Assembly (NCBI GenBank): GCA_942492965.1
Contig: OW818656.1
Span: 2,294,001 to 2,358,000 of the forward strand
DNA from: Sphingosinicella sp942492965
GTDB lineage: Bacteria > Pseudomonadota > Alphaproteobacteria > Sphingomonadales > Sphingomonadaceae
Direction of reading: 5' to 3'
Length of the DNA stretch: 64,000 nt
Below are positions 34,813 to 44,462 of the stretch, in pieces. The stretch's first letter is position 1. Each line of letters starts with the position of its first letter. The position numbers were made by a program, and so were the translations under genes. The notes beneath the pieces were generated by a model, which was not told the DNA's origin, ran no database searches, and saw nothing but the letters and a program-made list of their open reading frames with translations.

Positions 34813-36135
34813 ATGAGATGCAAGTTTCTACTTATGGCACTTTGCTTGACGTCGTCGCACGCTTACTCAGGGTACGATACGGGTCCCGAAACATCCGGAG
34901 CTCGTGTCAGTCAGAATGGAAACCCGGCTTCAGCGAGTGCACCGCAGTCCTTTCTACCAGGACGCGCAGAGTCGTTTCATCAGAAGTTCACGCCGCATTT
35001 TACCGACTGGTTCTTTCATGGAGGAGACTACACCCGATACATCCTCCTCAACACGCCCGAGTTTTTTCTCCAAAGCGTTTTCAACGAGACGGGTACAGTG
35101 GCCCGTCTACCAGTCGAACTGAATGTCGAGGTCGCTGATTTTCTTACATCCTCCAAATTGGGGAAAATGCCGCTTGCGCGATACGTAGATGAATCTCCGA
35201 CAGATGGGGCTATCATCGTCCACAAGGGAAAAATCGTATTCGAGGCCTATCCCCGCATGAAGCCTGGGGATGTGCATATCTGGTTCTCGATTTCCAAGAC
35301 AGTGGCTTCACTTGCCGTCTCGATTCTCGAGCAGCGCGGTTTGATTGATGTAAGTAAGCCAATCGATTTTTACTTGGCTGAATTGAAAGGCTCGACATGG
35401 GCCGGAGTGCCAGTGATCGACGTGCTCGACATGGCGTCTGGCGTGGATTGTTCCGAGGCACACGCAGACCTGAAGTCGTGCTTCTGGAACTTCTATAATG
35501 CCTTCGGATGGCCGGTAACGGAACTTGCCAAGGAGGACCCATGGCGAACACTTCGAGAGATGAGGAAGCTGAGGCCATCCGGTGAGGTCTATGACTATTC
35601 ATCGGTGAACACCGAAGTGCTCAATCGTCTGGTGACCGTCGTTTCGGGTGATCGCTATGCTGATTTTGTTGAGAGAGAAATTTGGGGCAGGGTTGGTGCG
35701 CAATCGACTGCGTTTCTGACGAGCACTCCGAGCGGCAATGCCTTCTCTGCAGGCGGAATGATCTCGACCCTACGTGATCTTGCACGATACGGACTCCTTT
35801 TTTCTCCATCGGGGCGCAAGACTGATAATCCGGTAGTTTCTGATACGTTGCTCTCCAAAATTCAGAAGGAAGGTCGCCCGGAATTGACGGAAGGGCTAAA
35901 GTACGTCCACGAATACTTGGGTGACAAATCATTTCGTCATAATACATATCAATGGGATATCGTTACGTCCGAAGGTGATTTCTATAAAGCTGGCGTCGGT
36001 GGGCAGGGGCTCTATATTTCGCCATCGCGGGATCTGGTCATAGCCTGGTTCGGTACGCACACGGAAAAGCGTGACCATAATCAGATGCAACGGGTGGCAA
36101 GGCAACTCGCCAAGTCCGGGCTGTTCGATGACTAG
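34813..36135 (+). CDS. Exported serine hydrolase, 6-aminohexanoate-dimer hydrolase (NylB)-like
   Basis: Beta-lactamase-fold serine hydrolase of 440 residues. The signal peptide is MRCKFLLMALCLTSSHAYSG; the start at 34813 is preferred over in-frame ATGs upstream because it opens the signal directly. Catalytic motifs are S159-I-S-K162 and Y262-S-S, with KAGVGGQGLYISP as the third (KxG) motif. The layout, including an N-terminal HGGDYTRYIL segment, recalls the NylB/EstB group, which includes nylon-dimer amidases and esterases. Unlike the two other long S12 proteins it has no membrane tail. It starts a plus-strand series with a PLP enzyme, an M23 protein and an APC permease. Confidence 0.88.
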   Translation: MRCKFLLMALCLTSSHAYSGYDTGPETSGARVSQNGNPASASAPQSFLPGRAESFHQKFTPHFTDWFFHGGDYTRYILLNTPEFFLQSVFNETGTVARLPVELNVEVADFLTSSKLGKMPLARYVDESPTDGAIIVHKGKIVFEAYPRMKPGDVHIWFSISKTVASLAVSILEQRGLIDVSKPIDFYLAELKGSTWAGVPVIDVLDMASGVDCSEAHADLKSCFWNFYNAFGWPVTELAKEDPWRTLREMRKLRPSGEVYDYSSVNTEVLNRLVTVVSGDRYADFVEREIWGRVGAQSTAFLTSTPSGNAFSAGGMISTLRDLARYGLLFSPSGRKTDNPVVSDTLLSKIQKEGRPELTEGLKYVHEYLGDKSFRHNTYQWDIVTSEGDFYKAGVGGQGLYISPSRDLVIAWFGTHTEKRDHNQMQRVARQLAKSGLFDD

Positions 36136-36344
36136 AGGAGGGGTTTCCACCGCGGGCCACAATTGGCAGCATTCTTTGACGAGAAGTCATTGGAGTATGT
36201 TGCTGTGTGGAGTACGTGCGCAGCGTTTGCCTTCTGGTCTGTTTCTTCCAGAAGAGCGTGATGCTCAATTTAAGAATGCTCCAGCTATTTATGGCCTGCA
36301 ACGGAGTGTGAATTTCTCGCACAATTATCGGGATAGCATTGCCA
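36136..36344. other. Short spacer without recognised features
   Basis: About 210 bases between the serine hydrolase and the PLP enzyme; no gene, hairpin or motif copy was seen. Confidence 0.4.
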
Positions 36345-37367
36345 ATGACTGAGCTGCTCGTACCGCCGACGCTTTCAGAGATTCGAGATGCGGCCGAACG
36401 AATACTCCCCTATATTCAAAGAACTCCGACGACACGGTGGTCCGGGGGGATCATCAGCTCATGCTTTGGAGCTTCGGCAGAAGTCCACGTCAAGCTGGAG
36501 TTGATGCAACGAACGGGCTCATTCAAAGCTCGAGGTGCCATCAACAATGCCTTGGCACTCACTGAGCAGGAGCGTTGCAAAGGCGTTGCGGCAGTCAGCG
36601 CTGGCAATCACGCGATTGCAACAGCTTATGCGGCGTCTTGCATTGGAACGAGTGCGAAGGTTGTCATGCTGGCCTCGGCGAATCCTTTGCGCGTTGAAGC
36701 AGCACGTGACTACGGTGCCGAAGTGATCATCGCCGCAGATGGTCCTGCCGGGTTTGCGCTGGCTGAAGACATTGTCAATGCCGAGGGACGGACTTTCATC
36801 CACCCGTTTGAAGGACGGCGAGTAACCGAAGCTACCGCGACATGCGGGCTTGAGTTTATCGAAGACGCTGGCGCGCTGGATGCGATTATTGTTCCGATTG
36901 GCGGCGGTGGATTATGCTCTGGCATTGCCTTGGCTGCCAAGCTGGCAAGAGGCGATTGCAAGGTTTACGGGGTTGAGCCTGCGGGATCTCCTATCATGAC
37001 GAAGAGTTTCTCAGCGGGCTTTCCTCAAAGGTTGAGCCATAGCGATACCATTGCCGACAGCCTCGCGCCCCCTATGACAACACCGTACGCATATGCCATG
37101 TGCCGACGGTATGTCGATGAGATTGTGCTTGTCGATGACGATCAAATCAGGGCCGCGGCGGCGCTTCTCTTCCGAGAGATGAAACTTGCTGTCGAACCGG
37201 CTGCAGCAGCGGCAACAGCCGCTGCTTTCGGGCCGTTGCGATCTAAACTCAAAAACAAGCGGATTGGAATCATTGTTTGCGGCGCAAATATTGATATTGA
37301 AAATTACTATAGAATTGTCGGAAGTGGATTTCATTCTCTGGATAATAATGTTCTCGGTGTGACCTGA
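36345..37367 (+). CDS. Threonine dehydratase/serine racemase-like PLP enzyme
   Basis: Fold-type II PLP enzyme of 340 residues. The Schiff-base lysine is K61 in RTGSFKARGA, the substrate loop AVSAGNHAIA follows and the phosphate clamp is PIGGGGLCSG. Without a C-terminal ACT domain it matches catabolic threonine dehydratase, serine racemase or 3-hydroxyaspartate dehydratase. It would deaminate a hydroxy amino acid to a 2-oxo acid in the cytoplasm. The start at ATG 36345 is preferred over TTG 36339. It sits between an exported serine hydrolase and an M23 protein, with an amino-acid permease nearby, so it may use an amino acid released outside. Confidence 0.9.
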   Translation: MTELLVPPTLSEIRDAAERILPYIQRTPTTRWSGGIISSCFGASAEVHVKLELMQRTGSFKARGAINNALALTEQERCKGVAAVSAGNHAIATAYAASCIGTSAKVVMLASANPLRVEAARDYGAEVIIAADGPAGFALAEDIVNAEGRTFIHPFEGRRVTEATATCGLEFIEDAGALDAIIVPIGGGGLCSGIALAAKLARGDCKVYGVEPAGSPIMTKSFSAGFPQRLSHSDTIADSLAPPMTTPYAYAMCRRYVDEIVLVDDDQIRAAAALLFREMKLAVEPAAAAATAAAFGPLRSKLKNKRIGIIVCGANIDIENYYRIVGSGFHSLDNNVLGVT

Positions 37368-37478
37368 TTTAAGGATCAGTAAATTTGTCGATGCTCGTCA
37401 ACTGTCAATAACGAATGATTTCCATTCGAGTGTTGGGTGAAGGCTGTAACCGGGAAGATGTGTAAAAAGGATGAGGCG

Positions 37479-39293
37479 ATGAAAATTAAGGTGCATTCTG
37501 CTTTGTTTTTCCTTCTGGCATTGGGTGCAGCAGCGCCGCCTGAAGTTGCTTCCAAGGCTGCGGACCAAGTGATTGATGGCAATGAAGTCATCCGAAAAAC
37601 GATCGCTGCACATTTTGTGGGAAACCGTAATATGATGCCGAGGAGCCTAACCTTGAGGGGTGATGGCACGGCGTTTGGATTTCCGGCGAATTTTGAGCTT
37701 CACGCTAACGCGGCGGGAGCGCAGTCGATAAGCGTCGAGACCATTCAGTATTCGCTGTTCCGGGCGATAGGCGGCGACAAGGGTTGGGAAAAGCAGAGTT
37801 GGCAGAATCTTGGAGGCACCACCGGCTCAGATTACAGGGAAATCGATCCGCGTATCCACTCGAGAAGTCGCCCATTCTACCTGTTCGCTCTTCTGGGATA
37901 TTTGAACGACCCGGAGGCTTGCGCATTGCCAGGCGATACTATGGGGAGGGACGACGTTTATATCGTCGTTTGTAGGTCATCTCAAGGCACGGAATCTTAT
38001 CATATTCGGAAGAGCGATTTCCTGCCAGTCGCACGTGCCTATACCGGAACCTACTCCGAAGGCGCTCGTACAATTGAGGAAACCTACGGGGATTACCGCT
38101 ATGTCGGAAACATGCGATTGCCGTTCAGCATCGCTTATCCCGATCCGGAGTTGCCGAGGCTCACATTGAAAGTGCGCGTGCGCGGCTACGAGACGTCACG
38201 AGATCTCAAAGGTGAGCAGTTCGCACAACCAGAATCAATGCAGTCGGGCGAGCCATTTGAGGCGACACTGAAAACTGTTCCGTTCCATGTATATAAGGAG
38301 GCCGACTGGATACAAGGCGCAGGTGAGTGGGATCAGAATGGCCGCTGGGCGACGACGTTCGGACCGACAGAAACTTGGACGTTCGACATGATGGTCGACG
38401 AGAAATTTGGCCGCTGGCTGGAGCCCTCCTCTGCCGTCGTTACCTTCTACGCTCGTGGGAAGGCTTTGAAGACCATTACGTTTTCAAAGGCAGCCTTGGA
38501 CATGGTGCGTCGTCGTGATGTTTCTCGTTATGCGGGATTTGCTGGAATTATGGTCTTTCGCCATCATTTCACCGAGCCAGCTGATCTTGACGTCGATGCC
38601 ATGTCCTACCGTTTAAAACTGCTCGCTCCTGACGGCTCGGAGGTGGTAGCGGAATCGAACGTTCCGGTCTCGCGATACAAACAAAAGACGGCTTTGATGT
38701 TTCCCGTAAAAGGCGATTTCATGATTGTCAGTGGCCATGATTGGGACGAGATCAATCACAAGGATGAATGGCAGCAGTGGGGCGCATACGACATCATTCC
38801 TCTTGGGGAGGGGTACCGCCTTCGCACATCCGAGGCAGAGTTTGGCACACCCGAATTCAATGCGTCTTTTCCGGCGTTCGGTCGGGAGATTCTTGCACCC
38901 GCGGAAGGCAGGGTTGTGTATGCGCGTGGTGGTGTGCCTGATACGCTACCAGATGATTTCTGGGAGAAGACGGATCTGCCGAGAGATGTTTGGGCGCTTC
39001 CTGGCAACGTTATCATTATTGATCACGGTCACGACGAATTCAGTTTTTTTGCTCATCTCCAGAATGAATCCATAAAGGTCAAGGTAGGCGACAAGGTTGA
39101 GAAAGGGCAGGTCATCGCGCTATTGGGAGCTTCGAATGGAGGCGTACCGCACCTGCACTATCAATTGATGTCGGAACCTGTTCTGCTTCGTTCCGATGGA
39201 CTACCATCGGAATTCGAAAATCTCCGCGAGAGCGATCCTGAGGGTCGGAAGATTCGTTCCCCCAAGAGCGGACGATATCTTACTGCAGAATAG
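37479..39293 (+). CDS. Exported LolA-like / M23 metallopeptidase fusion protein
   Basis: 604 residues with a signal peptide (MKIKVHSALFFLLALGAAA). Residues ~25-240 resemble the LolA/outer-membrane lipoprotein-sorting fold (IRKSDFLPVARAY and YGDYRYVGNMRLPFS). A middle region follows, and the C-terminal ~150 residues are an M23 (LytM-type) domain: DHGHDEFSFFAHL, then VKVGDKVEKGQVIALLG and HLHYQL. A first-ligand segment GHDWDEINHKDEWQQWGAYD fits the shortened M23 variants. M23 enzymes cut peptide bonds in cell-wall or other peptides. The start at 37479 follows GGATGAGGCG. The fusion of a LolA-like domain with M23 is unusual to me. Confidence 0.82.
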   Translation: MKIKVHSALFFLLALGAAAPPEVASKAADQVIDGNEVIRKTIAAHFVGNRNMMPRSLTLRGDGTAFGFPANFELHANAAGAQSISVETIQYSLFRAIGGDKGWEKQSWQNLGGTTGSDYREIDPRIHSRSRPFYLFALLGYLNDPEACALPGDTMGRDDVYIVVCRSSQGTESYHIRKSDFLPVARAYTGTYSEGARTIEETYGDYRYVGNMRLPFSIAYPDPELPRLTLKVRVRGYETSRDLKGEQFAQPESMQSGEPFEATLKTVPFHVYKEADWIQGAGEWDQNGRWATTFGPTETWTFDMMVDEKFGRWLEPSSAVVTFYARGKALKTITFSKAALDMVRRRDVSRYAGFAGIMVFRHHFTEPADLDVDAMSYRLKLLAPDGSEVVAESNVPVSRYKQKTALMFPVKGDFMIVSGHDWDEINHKDEWQQWGAYDIIPLGEGYRLRTSEAEFGTPEFNASFPAFGREILAPAEGRVVYARGGVPDTLPDDFWEKTDLPRDVWALPGNVIIIDHGHDEFSFFAHLQNESIKVKVGDKVEKGQVIALLGASNGGVPHLHYQLMSEPVLLRSDGLPSEFENLRESDPEGRKIRSPKSGRYLTAE

Positions 39294-39422
39294 AAATGGC
39301 ACTCCTTCGGCGAGTGATACTTTCCGGATTTTTGCACTTTGAAGGCGCGCCAGTGTAACTCGCGGTCGCTGTTCGGAAAGTTTGTCGATTGGCTTTGGCA
39401 GATTATCAACAGGATATCATAA

Positions 39423-40838
39423 ATGACATCGCAGGCCGACATGGACGCCGCCGCGAGCATGACGTTTCGACGTCACGTAGGGCGGCTCGGATACTTCGCG
39501 CTCGCATTCGGCGGGATTGTTGGCTCCGGTTGGGTCGTTGTTCTCGGTGAATGGCTTGGAGCCGCAGGGCCGGGCGGCGCGGCACTTGCCTTTGGGGCCG
39601 GGGGCATCACCATGGCCCTTGTATGCGCGTGCTATGCGGAACTTACAGCCAGGATGCCGCGTGCAGGTGCAGAATTTGTTTATGTTCGGACATCGCTTGG
39701 AGCTATTCCGGGCTTTCTAGTGGGCTGGTTTCTACTGCTGAATTTTGTCGGTCTTGCGGCATTCGAAGGCATAGCCCTTGTCTGGCTGTTTTCGGCATTG
39801 TTCCCCTCAATGAACGACACGCCGATCTATTATGTGCTCGGAGAGCCCGTGGGAGCCATCGGCTTGGTGGCGAGTTTTGGCGGTATTCTTCTTCTCGGCT
39901 GGTTAAATGCCCGTGGTAGTGGCGCAACGGTGACGTTTCAGAAGATTCTCACATATGGCTTTATCGCATTCGCTGTGGTGCTGGCCGTACTCGGTCTCAG
40001 TCTCGGCGATTTTGCGAATACGAGGCCACTCTTCCAGATGCCTGCGAACGGCTTTCCTTGGTCGGGCGTATTCTGGATTTTTTCAATGTGCCTTCTGTTT
40101 CTGAACGGCTTTCAGGGGGCAGCGCAAGTCGCTGAGGAACGAGCGCATGGTGTAAGCTTATCTGCCGTTGCATGGGCTATGATCGCGGCCGTAGTCGCCG
40201 CCGCGATTTTCTACGTCCTTATCATCTTCGCTGTCGCATCCGCGGCGCCGTGGGAGGAGACTGTGGCGGCCGGATTGCCGACGGCCCACGCCTTCGGCGC
40301 CCTGTCCCCTTCTGCGCCATGGCTTGCCCAGGTTGTTATTGTTGTTGCCATCGTATCTCTGGCAAAGACGTGGAATGTTATTGTGATCATCGGTGCGCGC
40401 TTGATCGTGGCGCTCGCCAGGGATCGTTTTTTCCCCTCCAGGTTGGCGGCACTCAATTCCCACGGCGCGCCGTCGCTTGCTGTTGGCTTATTTTCGATCC
40501 TTGCGGCTCTTGCGGTTCTGCTGGGTCCCGGCGCTATCGTTCCAATCCTGAATCTATGTGCCATGTGCCTGGCAGCGACATTCGTTCTTCTGCTTATCGT
40601 GCTCCTGAAAGAGCGGGCATCGGGCGCTTCCAGCCCTAAATTCAAAGTGCCGGGAAATTCTGTTCCGATTCTTATTGCACTCCTGCTCGTAATTGTGATG
40701 GGAACCGTAGCGGCTGTTCTGCCGTTGCTGAGAGCCGATGGACTACCGACGGAATGGCTGCTCCTCACAGCTTGGGGGGTGGCTGGAGCAAGCCTCTTTC
40801 GATATTCACGCAAAGAGCGGTCCCTTGACGCCGAGTGA
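39423..40838 (+). CDS. APC-superfamily amino acid permease
   Basis: Inner-membrane permease of 471 residues with about 12 helices. The first helix GYFALAFGGIVGSGWVVVLG shows the unwound GIVGSGW loop typical of the APC family. ELTARMPRAGAEFVYVRTSLG after helix 2 is also characteristic. It would import an amino acid or amine with protons. It is the last of four plus-strand genes starting with the NylB-like hydrolase at 34813, so it may take up the cleavage product. Spacing from the M23 gene is 129 bases. Confidence 0.9.
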   Translation: MTSQADMDAAASMTFRRHVGRLGYFALAFGGIVGSGWVVVLGEWLGAAGPGGAALAFGAGGITMALVCACYAELTARMPRAGAEFVYVRTSLGAIPGFLVGWFLLLNFVGLAAFEGIALVWLFSALFPSMNDTPIYYVLGEPVGAIGLVASFGGILLLGWLNARGSGATVTFQKILTYGFIAFAVVLAVLGLSLGDFANTRPLFQMPANGFPWSGVFWIFSMCLLFLNGFQGAAQVAEERAHGVSLSAVAWAMIAAVVAAAIFYVLIIFAVASAAPWEETVAAGLPTAHAFGALSPSAPWLAQVVIVVAIVSLAKTWNVIVIIGARLIVALARDRFFPSRLAALNSHGAPSLAVGLFSILAALAVLLGPGAIVPILNLCAMCLAATFVLLLIVLLKERASGASSPKFKVPGNSVPILIALLLVIVMGTVAAVLPLLRADGLPTEWLLLTAWGVAGASLFRYSRKERSLDAE

Positions 40839-41092
40839 AGCGGCAATCAGCCCCCAAGCAGGAAATGGAATCGAGAGATCGAAGCACTTGGACAGGCCGA
40901 AGGCACACGGCGTAGGTGGCACGTCAGAGTTGGCGCTGGCGCGTCTAATGTTGACCAGCCTATCGCGCACCTCTTTGCAGATTTTGTAGGCCGTTATTTG
41001 ATGAGAGCCGCCATCCAATATCTCGGTCCAAGTCTTATCCTCGAACTCAAACAGTTGAACGCTTTACGCACAGTTCATTTCCCGGCAAACTT
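40839..41092. other. Spacer between convergent genes
   Basis: About 250 bases without a convincing gene, hairpin or motif copy. It marks the change from the AT-richer block (25.9-40.9 kb) back to high-GC genes. Confidence 0.4.
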
Positions 41093-44000
41093 TTAGCGTT
41101 CCCGTCCGGCCTCTCCCCATGCGGGATTCCATGCGATCCCGTTCTGATCGGTCATCTCCCAGAAAAACTTGCTGCGTTCGCGGGGATGATTGCCGATCTC
41201 GTTCATCGTTTCTGAATCATAGAGCCGGCCATTGACCATCGTGTAACGCACGCTGTTCGTATTCCGGATATCGGCAAGGGGGTCGTGGTCCAGAACGATC
41301 AGGTCGGCAAGCTTTCCGGGCTCGATCGAACCAAGCTGATGATCAAGCCCGAAGGTCTTCGCACCGTTGATCGTGGCGGCGCGGAGGATACGCATGGGCG
41401 CCATGCCGCCTTCGGCGAGGAGCTGCATTTCCCAGTGCATCGCGATCCCCGAGGCCTGCCCGTGAGAGCCGACGTTGACCCGCACACCGGCATCGTCGAG
41501 CCGTTTTATGGAGCGGCTCACCGAACGGAAGCCGACGTCGTAGAGTTTGTCGGCTTGATGGATCGATTGCATGGCGCGCACGTGGAGCGGTGCGTCCGAA
41601 GGACCGGAGACCGGATTGTAGGCATTGTTGACGCCAGGAATGAACGTCCGGACCTTCGCTTCCTTCCACGGCTCCTGATGCTGATAGATGTAATTTTCGC
41701 CGAACAGCTCGCCGAAGGTAACGATCAGCGTCGGCGTTGTCGACATCTGCGAATTCCGGAACAGCTGCAGGAGATCATCATAATAGGTGGCGACCGGCAG
41801 GTTGTGTTCGAGGTTGGTGTAACCATCGAGAATCATGCTGACGTTGTCATAGAAATGTCCAGCGCCTTCGGCGTCGACCATCTGGCCGCCTTCGACCGCG
41901 GCCTGAAGAAGCCACTGCTTCTGCGCGCGCGTTGTCAGCTTGTAGCTCTTGAAGATCGCGCCATCGGTGATCGCCGCCTTGCGCCTTGAAATGGCGCGGG
42001 CATCTTCCAGGCTTTCGATGCGATTGAAAACACGATCGGGCTTTCCGGCGCGGCCATAGATGACGTGACCGGTGGTGATCCAGCGCGGCCCCACCATCTT
42101 GCCGGCGATCGTCATTTCGCCGGTTTCGTAGCTCGGCAGTTCGTTCGCATAGGGATCGAAATTGGTCGTGATGCCATAGGCGAGCGCCGCATAGCGCGTG
42201 GGATGCTTCTGGGGCATCGCACTTGTCCCGTAACAGCAATCGATATGGCCATGCGCATCGAACAGACCCGGCATCACTGTACGGCCGCCGAGATCAATGA
42301 CCTTCGCCTTCGCGGGAATCGTCACGCTTTCATTCGTGCCAACAGCTGCGATGCGGTTGCCTTCAACGACGACCGTGCCGCGCGGGATGACCGTCTCGTC
42401 CCCGGTCATCGGAAGGATACGGGCGTTCGTGAAGGCAATGCTTCCTTCAGGAACATCTGCCGGAGCAGTGACAGCGATCGTGCGTGCAGGCGAACCAACG
42501 ATTCCGGCATCACTGGGTGCAGTGCTGAAAAGATTCGGCCCGAGCATCCAGTGGAGACGCGAGGAATCTGCGCTCCACGCCATCTCAAAGCCTCCGGAGC
42601 GTGTCAGAGTCCGCGCCGATGGGTTGGCCTTGGCCGTGATGTTCACCGGCGCCTCGGCATCGGGCGCGAACGGCATAAGGTGAAGTTCCTGTTCCTCCTT
42701 GAAAGCGATCCAATTGAGGTCTGGGCTCAGCGTGAAATCGCCCGCATCGGCGGTTTCGGCGTAGGCATGGTCGCGCGTTTCTCCGCCTGTGACGGCGATG
42801 CTGCGCAGGATGACGGCGCGCTTCGCATCGTAATCGGGCTGGCCGAGGAAATAGATGCGCGTACCGTCGGGCGAAAAGCGCGCGACGCCGGCGGCCTTCG
42901 CGAGGAAACGCGGGGTGCCGCCGGCGATTTCGGTCACGTAAAGGCCGCTCGGATCGCTCGCGCCGCCCATTGCGCTGTCAGGTTCCAGGATTCGGTAGAC
43001 GATGCGGGTGCCGTCCGCGGAGAAGCGTGGTTCGCCGATGATGCCTCGGCTGTGGGCGACGACGCGCTCGCGGCCGCTGCGCAGGTTCCGCAGGCGGAGG
43101 GTGCTGCCGGTTTCGTCGTTCCAGTGGGCATAGGCGATCGACCGCCCGTCGGGTGCCCAGACGGGATCGGTTTCCGCGCCGCCGCCTTTCGTGAGGCGGC
43201 GAGGCTGGGCAGTGCCGGCCATATCCTGCTGCCAGAGCGACCCGAGCGCCCGGAACACGATCGTCTTGCCGTCCGGCGCGGGCGCGATCTGGCGGATGAT
43301 CTTCACATCGACGCTTTGCGGCGCGAGGTCGAGCTTCACGCGCAGCGCATCGTGGATGCGGTGCCGCGCAGTCGCGCGAAACGGAATTTCGGCCGCCGCA
43401 CCGTTCCGCATATTGACCTTGTAGAGCTTGCCCTTGCCCCAGACCGCGACGTGGAGGTTATCGGGAAACCAGTCGAATGCCGGATAATAATGTTCCTGCG
43501 CAATGTAGTCGGCCTGCAGATCGCGATCGAGTTCCTGATAGACGGCAGTCTGCACCCGGGTTTCGATGTCGTAGCGGAACAGCACGGTTTGCGCGCCCAC
43601 GCGGCGGATGAAGGCGATCATCTTTCCGTCGGGGGAAACCTGCGGGCTGGTGGCGCTGCCGAAGCCGGAAATGAGGTCGCCTGTTTCGCCGGTCGCGAGA
43701 TCACGGCGACGGACGACGAAATTCGAAAGGCCCGGATTGTGATAGACATAATGCGTGCCGCCCACGCGCTCGGTGTAATAAAGCGCGCGGCCGTCGGGTG
43801 CATAGCGGGGCTCCTGAATATCCTTTCCGCTGCTCGGCGGCGCGACGATTTGCGTGTCGGCGCCCGTCGCCAGATCGAAACGGCGGATCTCCGAGGTCCG
43901 CATCTCGAATACGGAGGCGCTGGACTTCGTGGCGGCGATCGCCTTGCCGTCAGGCGTCCACGACGGCGCCGTGATCATCGCGAGGGTTTCGCGGCTTATC

Positions 44001-44374
44001 TGCCGGGCGTTGCCGCCGTCGGGGTTGGCGACCCAGATATTGTCGGCGCCGCTCTCGTCGCTGAGATAAAGGATGCTGCGCCCGTCGGGGCTGAACTGCG
44101 GGCTTCGCTGAACGGCCGGGCCGGAAAGGATGGCTTTCGCCACGCCGCCGCTCGCGGGCATGGTATAGATGTCGTTCAGCAGATCGAACAAGATGGTCTT
44201 GCCGTCCGGACTGACATCCACGCTCATCCACGTCCCTTCGCTGAGCGTCAGCGTGACGTCTTTGGCGGGCGAGGTAAGGATATCGGTGTCATGTTGCGCC
44301 CGCGCAGGCAACGTAACGAAGCTGGTCGCTGCGGCTGCGATAAGCGCGCTGCGTAGCGCCGGTCTGAATGTCAT
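41093..44374 (-). CDS. Exported beta-propeller amidohydrolase (TolB-like plus amidohydrolase)
   Basis: A 1093-residue protein with a signal peptide (cleavage near ARAQ). Residues ~45-620 hold repeated TolB/PD40 blades with the motif SPDGKTILF, SPDGRSILYLSD, TPDGKAIA and others. From ~640 an amidohydrolase-superfamily domain follows: NRIAAVG, VIDLGGRTVMPGLFDAHGHI (metal H-x-H near residue 710) and GSIEPGKLADLIVLDHDP. The family hydrolyses amides, including dipeptides and other imide-like compounds. The propeller could bind peptides or the cell wall. A PepSY protein gene follows upstream on the same strand (89-base gap) and a P1 peptidase lies further on. Confidence 0.9.
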   Translation of the reverse strand: MTFRPALRSALIAAAATSFVTLPARAQHDTDILTSPAKDVTLTLSEGTWMSVDVSPDGKTILFDLLNDIYTMPASGGVAKAILSGPAVQRSPQFSPDGRSILYLSDESGADNIWVANPDGGNARQISRETLAMITAPSWTPDGKAIAATKSSASVFEMRTSEIRRFDLATGADTQIVAPPSSGKDIQEPRYAPDGRALYYTERVGGTHYVYHNPGLSNFVVRRRDLATGETGDLISGFGSATSPQVSPDGKMIAFIRRVGAQTVLFRYDIETRVQTAVYQELDRDLQADYIAQEHYYPAFDWFPDNLHVAVWGKGKLYKVNMRNGAAAEIPFRATARHRIHDALRVKLDLAPQSVDVKIIRQIAPAPDGKTIVFRALGSLWQQDMAGTAQPRRLTKGGGAETDPVWAPDGRSIAYAHWNDETGSTLRLRNLRSGRERVVAHSRGIIGEPRFSADGTRIVYRILEPDSAMGGASDPSGLYVTEIAGGTPRFLAKAAGVARFSPDGTRIYFLGQPDYDAKRAVILRSIAVTGGETRDHAYAETADAGDFTLSPDLNWIAFKEEQELHLMPFAPDAEAPVNITAKANPSARTLTRSGGFEMAWSADSSRLHWMLGPNLFSTAPSDAGIVGSPARTIAVTAPADVPEGSIAFTNARILPMTGDETVIPRGTVVVEGNRIAAVGTNESVTIPAKAKVIDLGGRTVMPGLFDAHGHIDCCYGTSAMPQKHPTRYAALAYGITTNFDPYANELPSYETGEMTIAGKMVGPRWITTGHVIYGRAGKPDRVFNRIESLEDARAISRRKAAITDGAIFKSYKLTTRAQKQWLLQAAVEGGQMVDAEGAGHFYDNVSMILDGYTNLEHNLPVATYYDDLLQLFRNSQMSTTPTLIVTFGELFGENYIYQHQEPWKEAKVRTFIPGVNNAYNPVSGPSDAPLHVRAMQSIHQADKLYDVGFRSVSRSIKRLDDAGVRVNVGSHGQASGIAMHWEMQLLAEGGMAPMRILRAATINGAKTFGLDHQLGSIEPGKLADLIVLDHDPLADIRNTNSVRYTMVNGRLYDSETMNEIGNHPRERSKFFWEMTDQNGIAWNPAWGEAGRER

Positions 44375-44462
44375 CCCCGTCTCCCTTTTTCCCTTTGCCG
44401 CACTCTAGAAATGCACACTTTCCTTTGGTGCTGCCAATGACGCGTGCACCGGTGACCAGGTA

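Noticed and set aside
40839..41092. Small minus-strand frame (about 70 codons) in the 40.8-41.1 kb spacer
   Set aside because: It overlaps the permease end, has no domain and no good ribosome-binding site.
42065..44356. 763-codon plus-strand open frame opposite the amidohydrolase
   Set aside because: Same GC-bias artefact; the minus strand carries propeller repeats and the H-x-H metal site.
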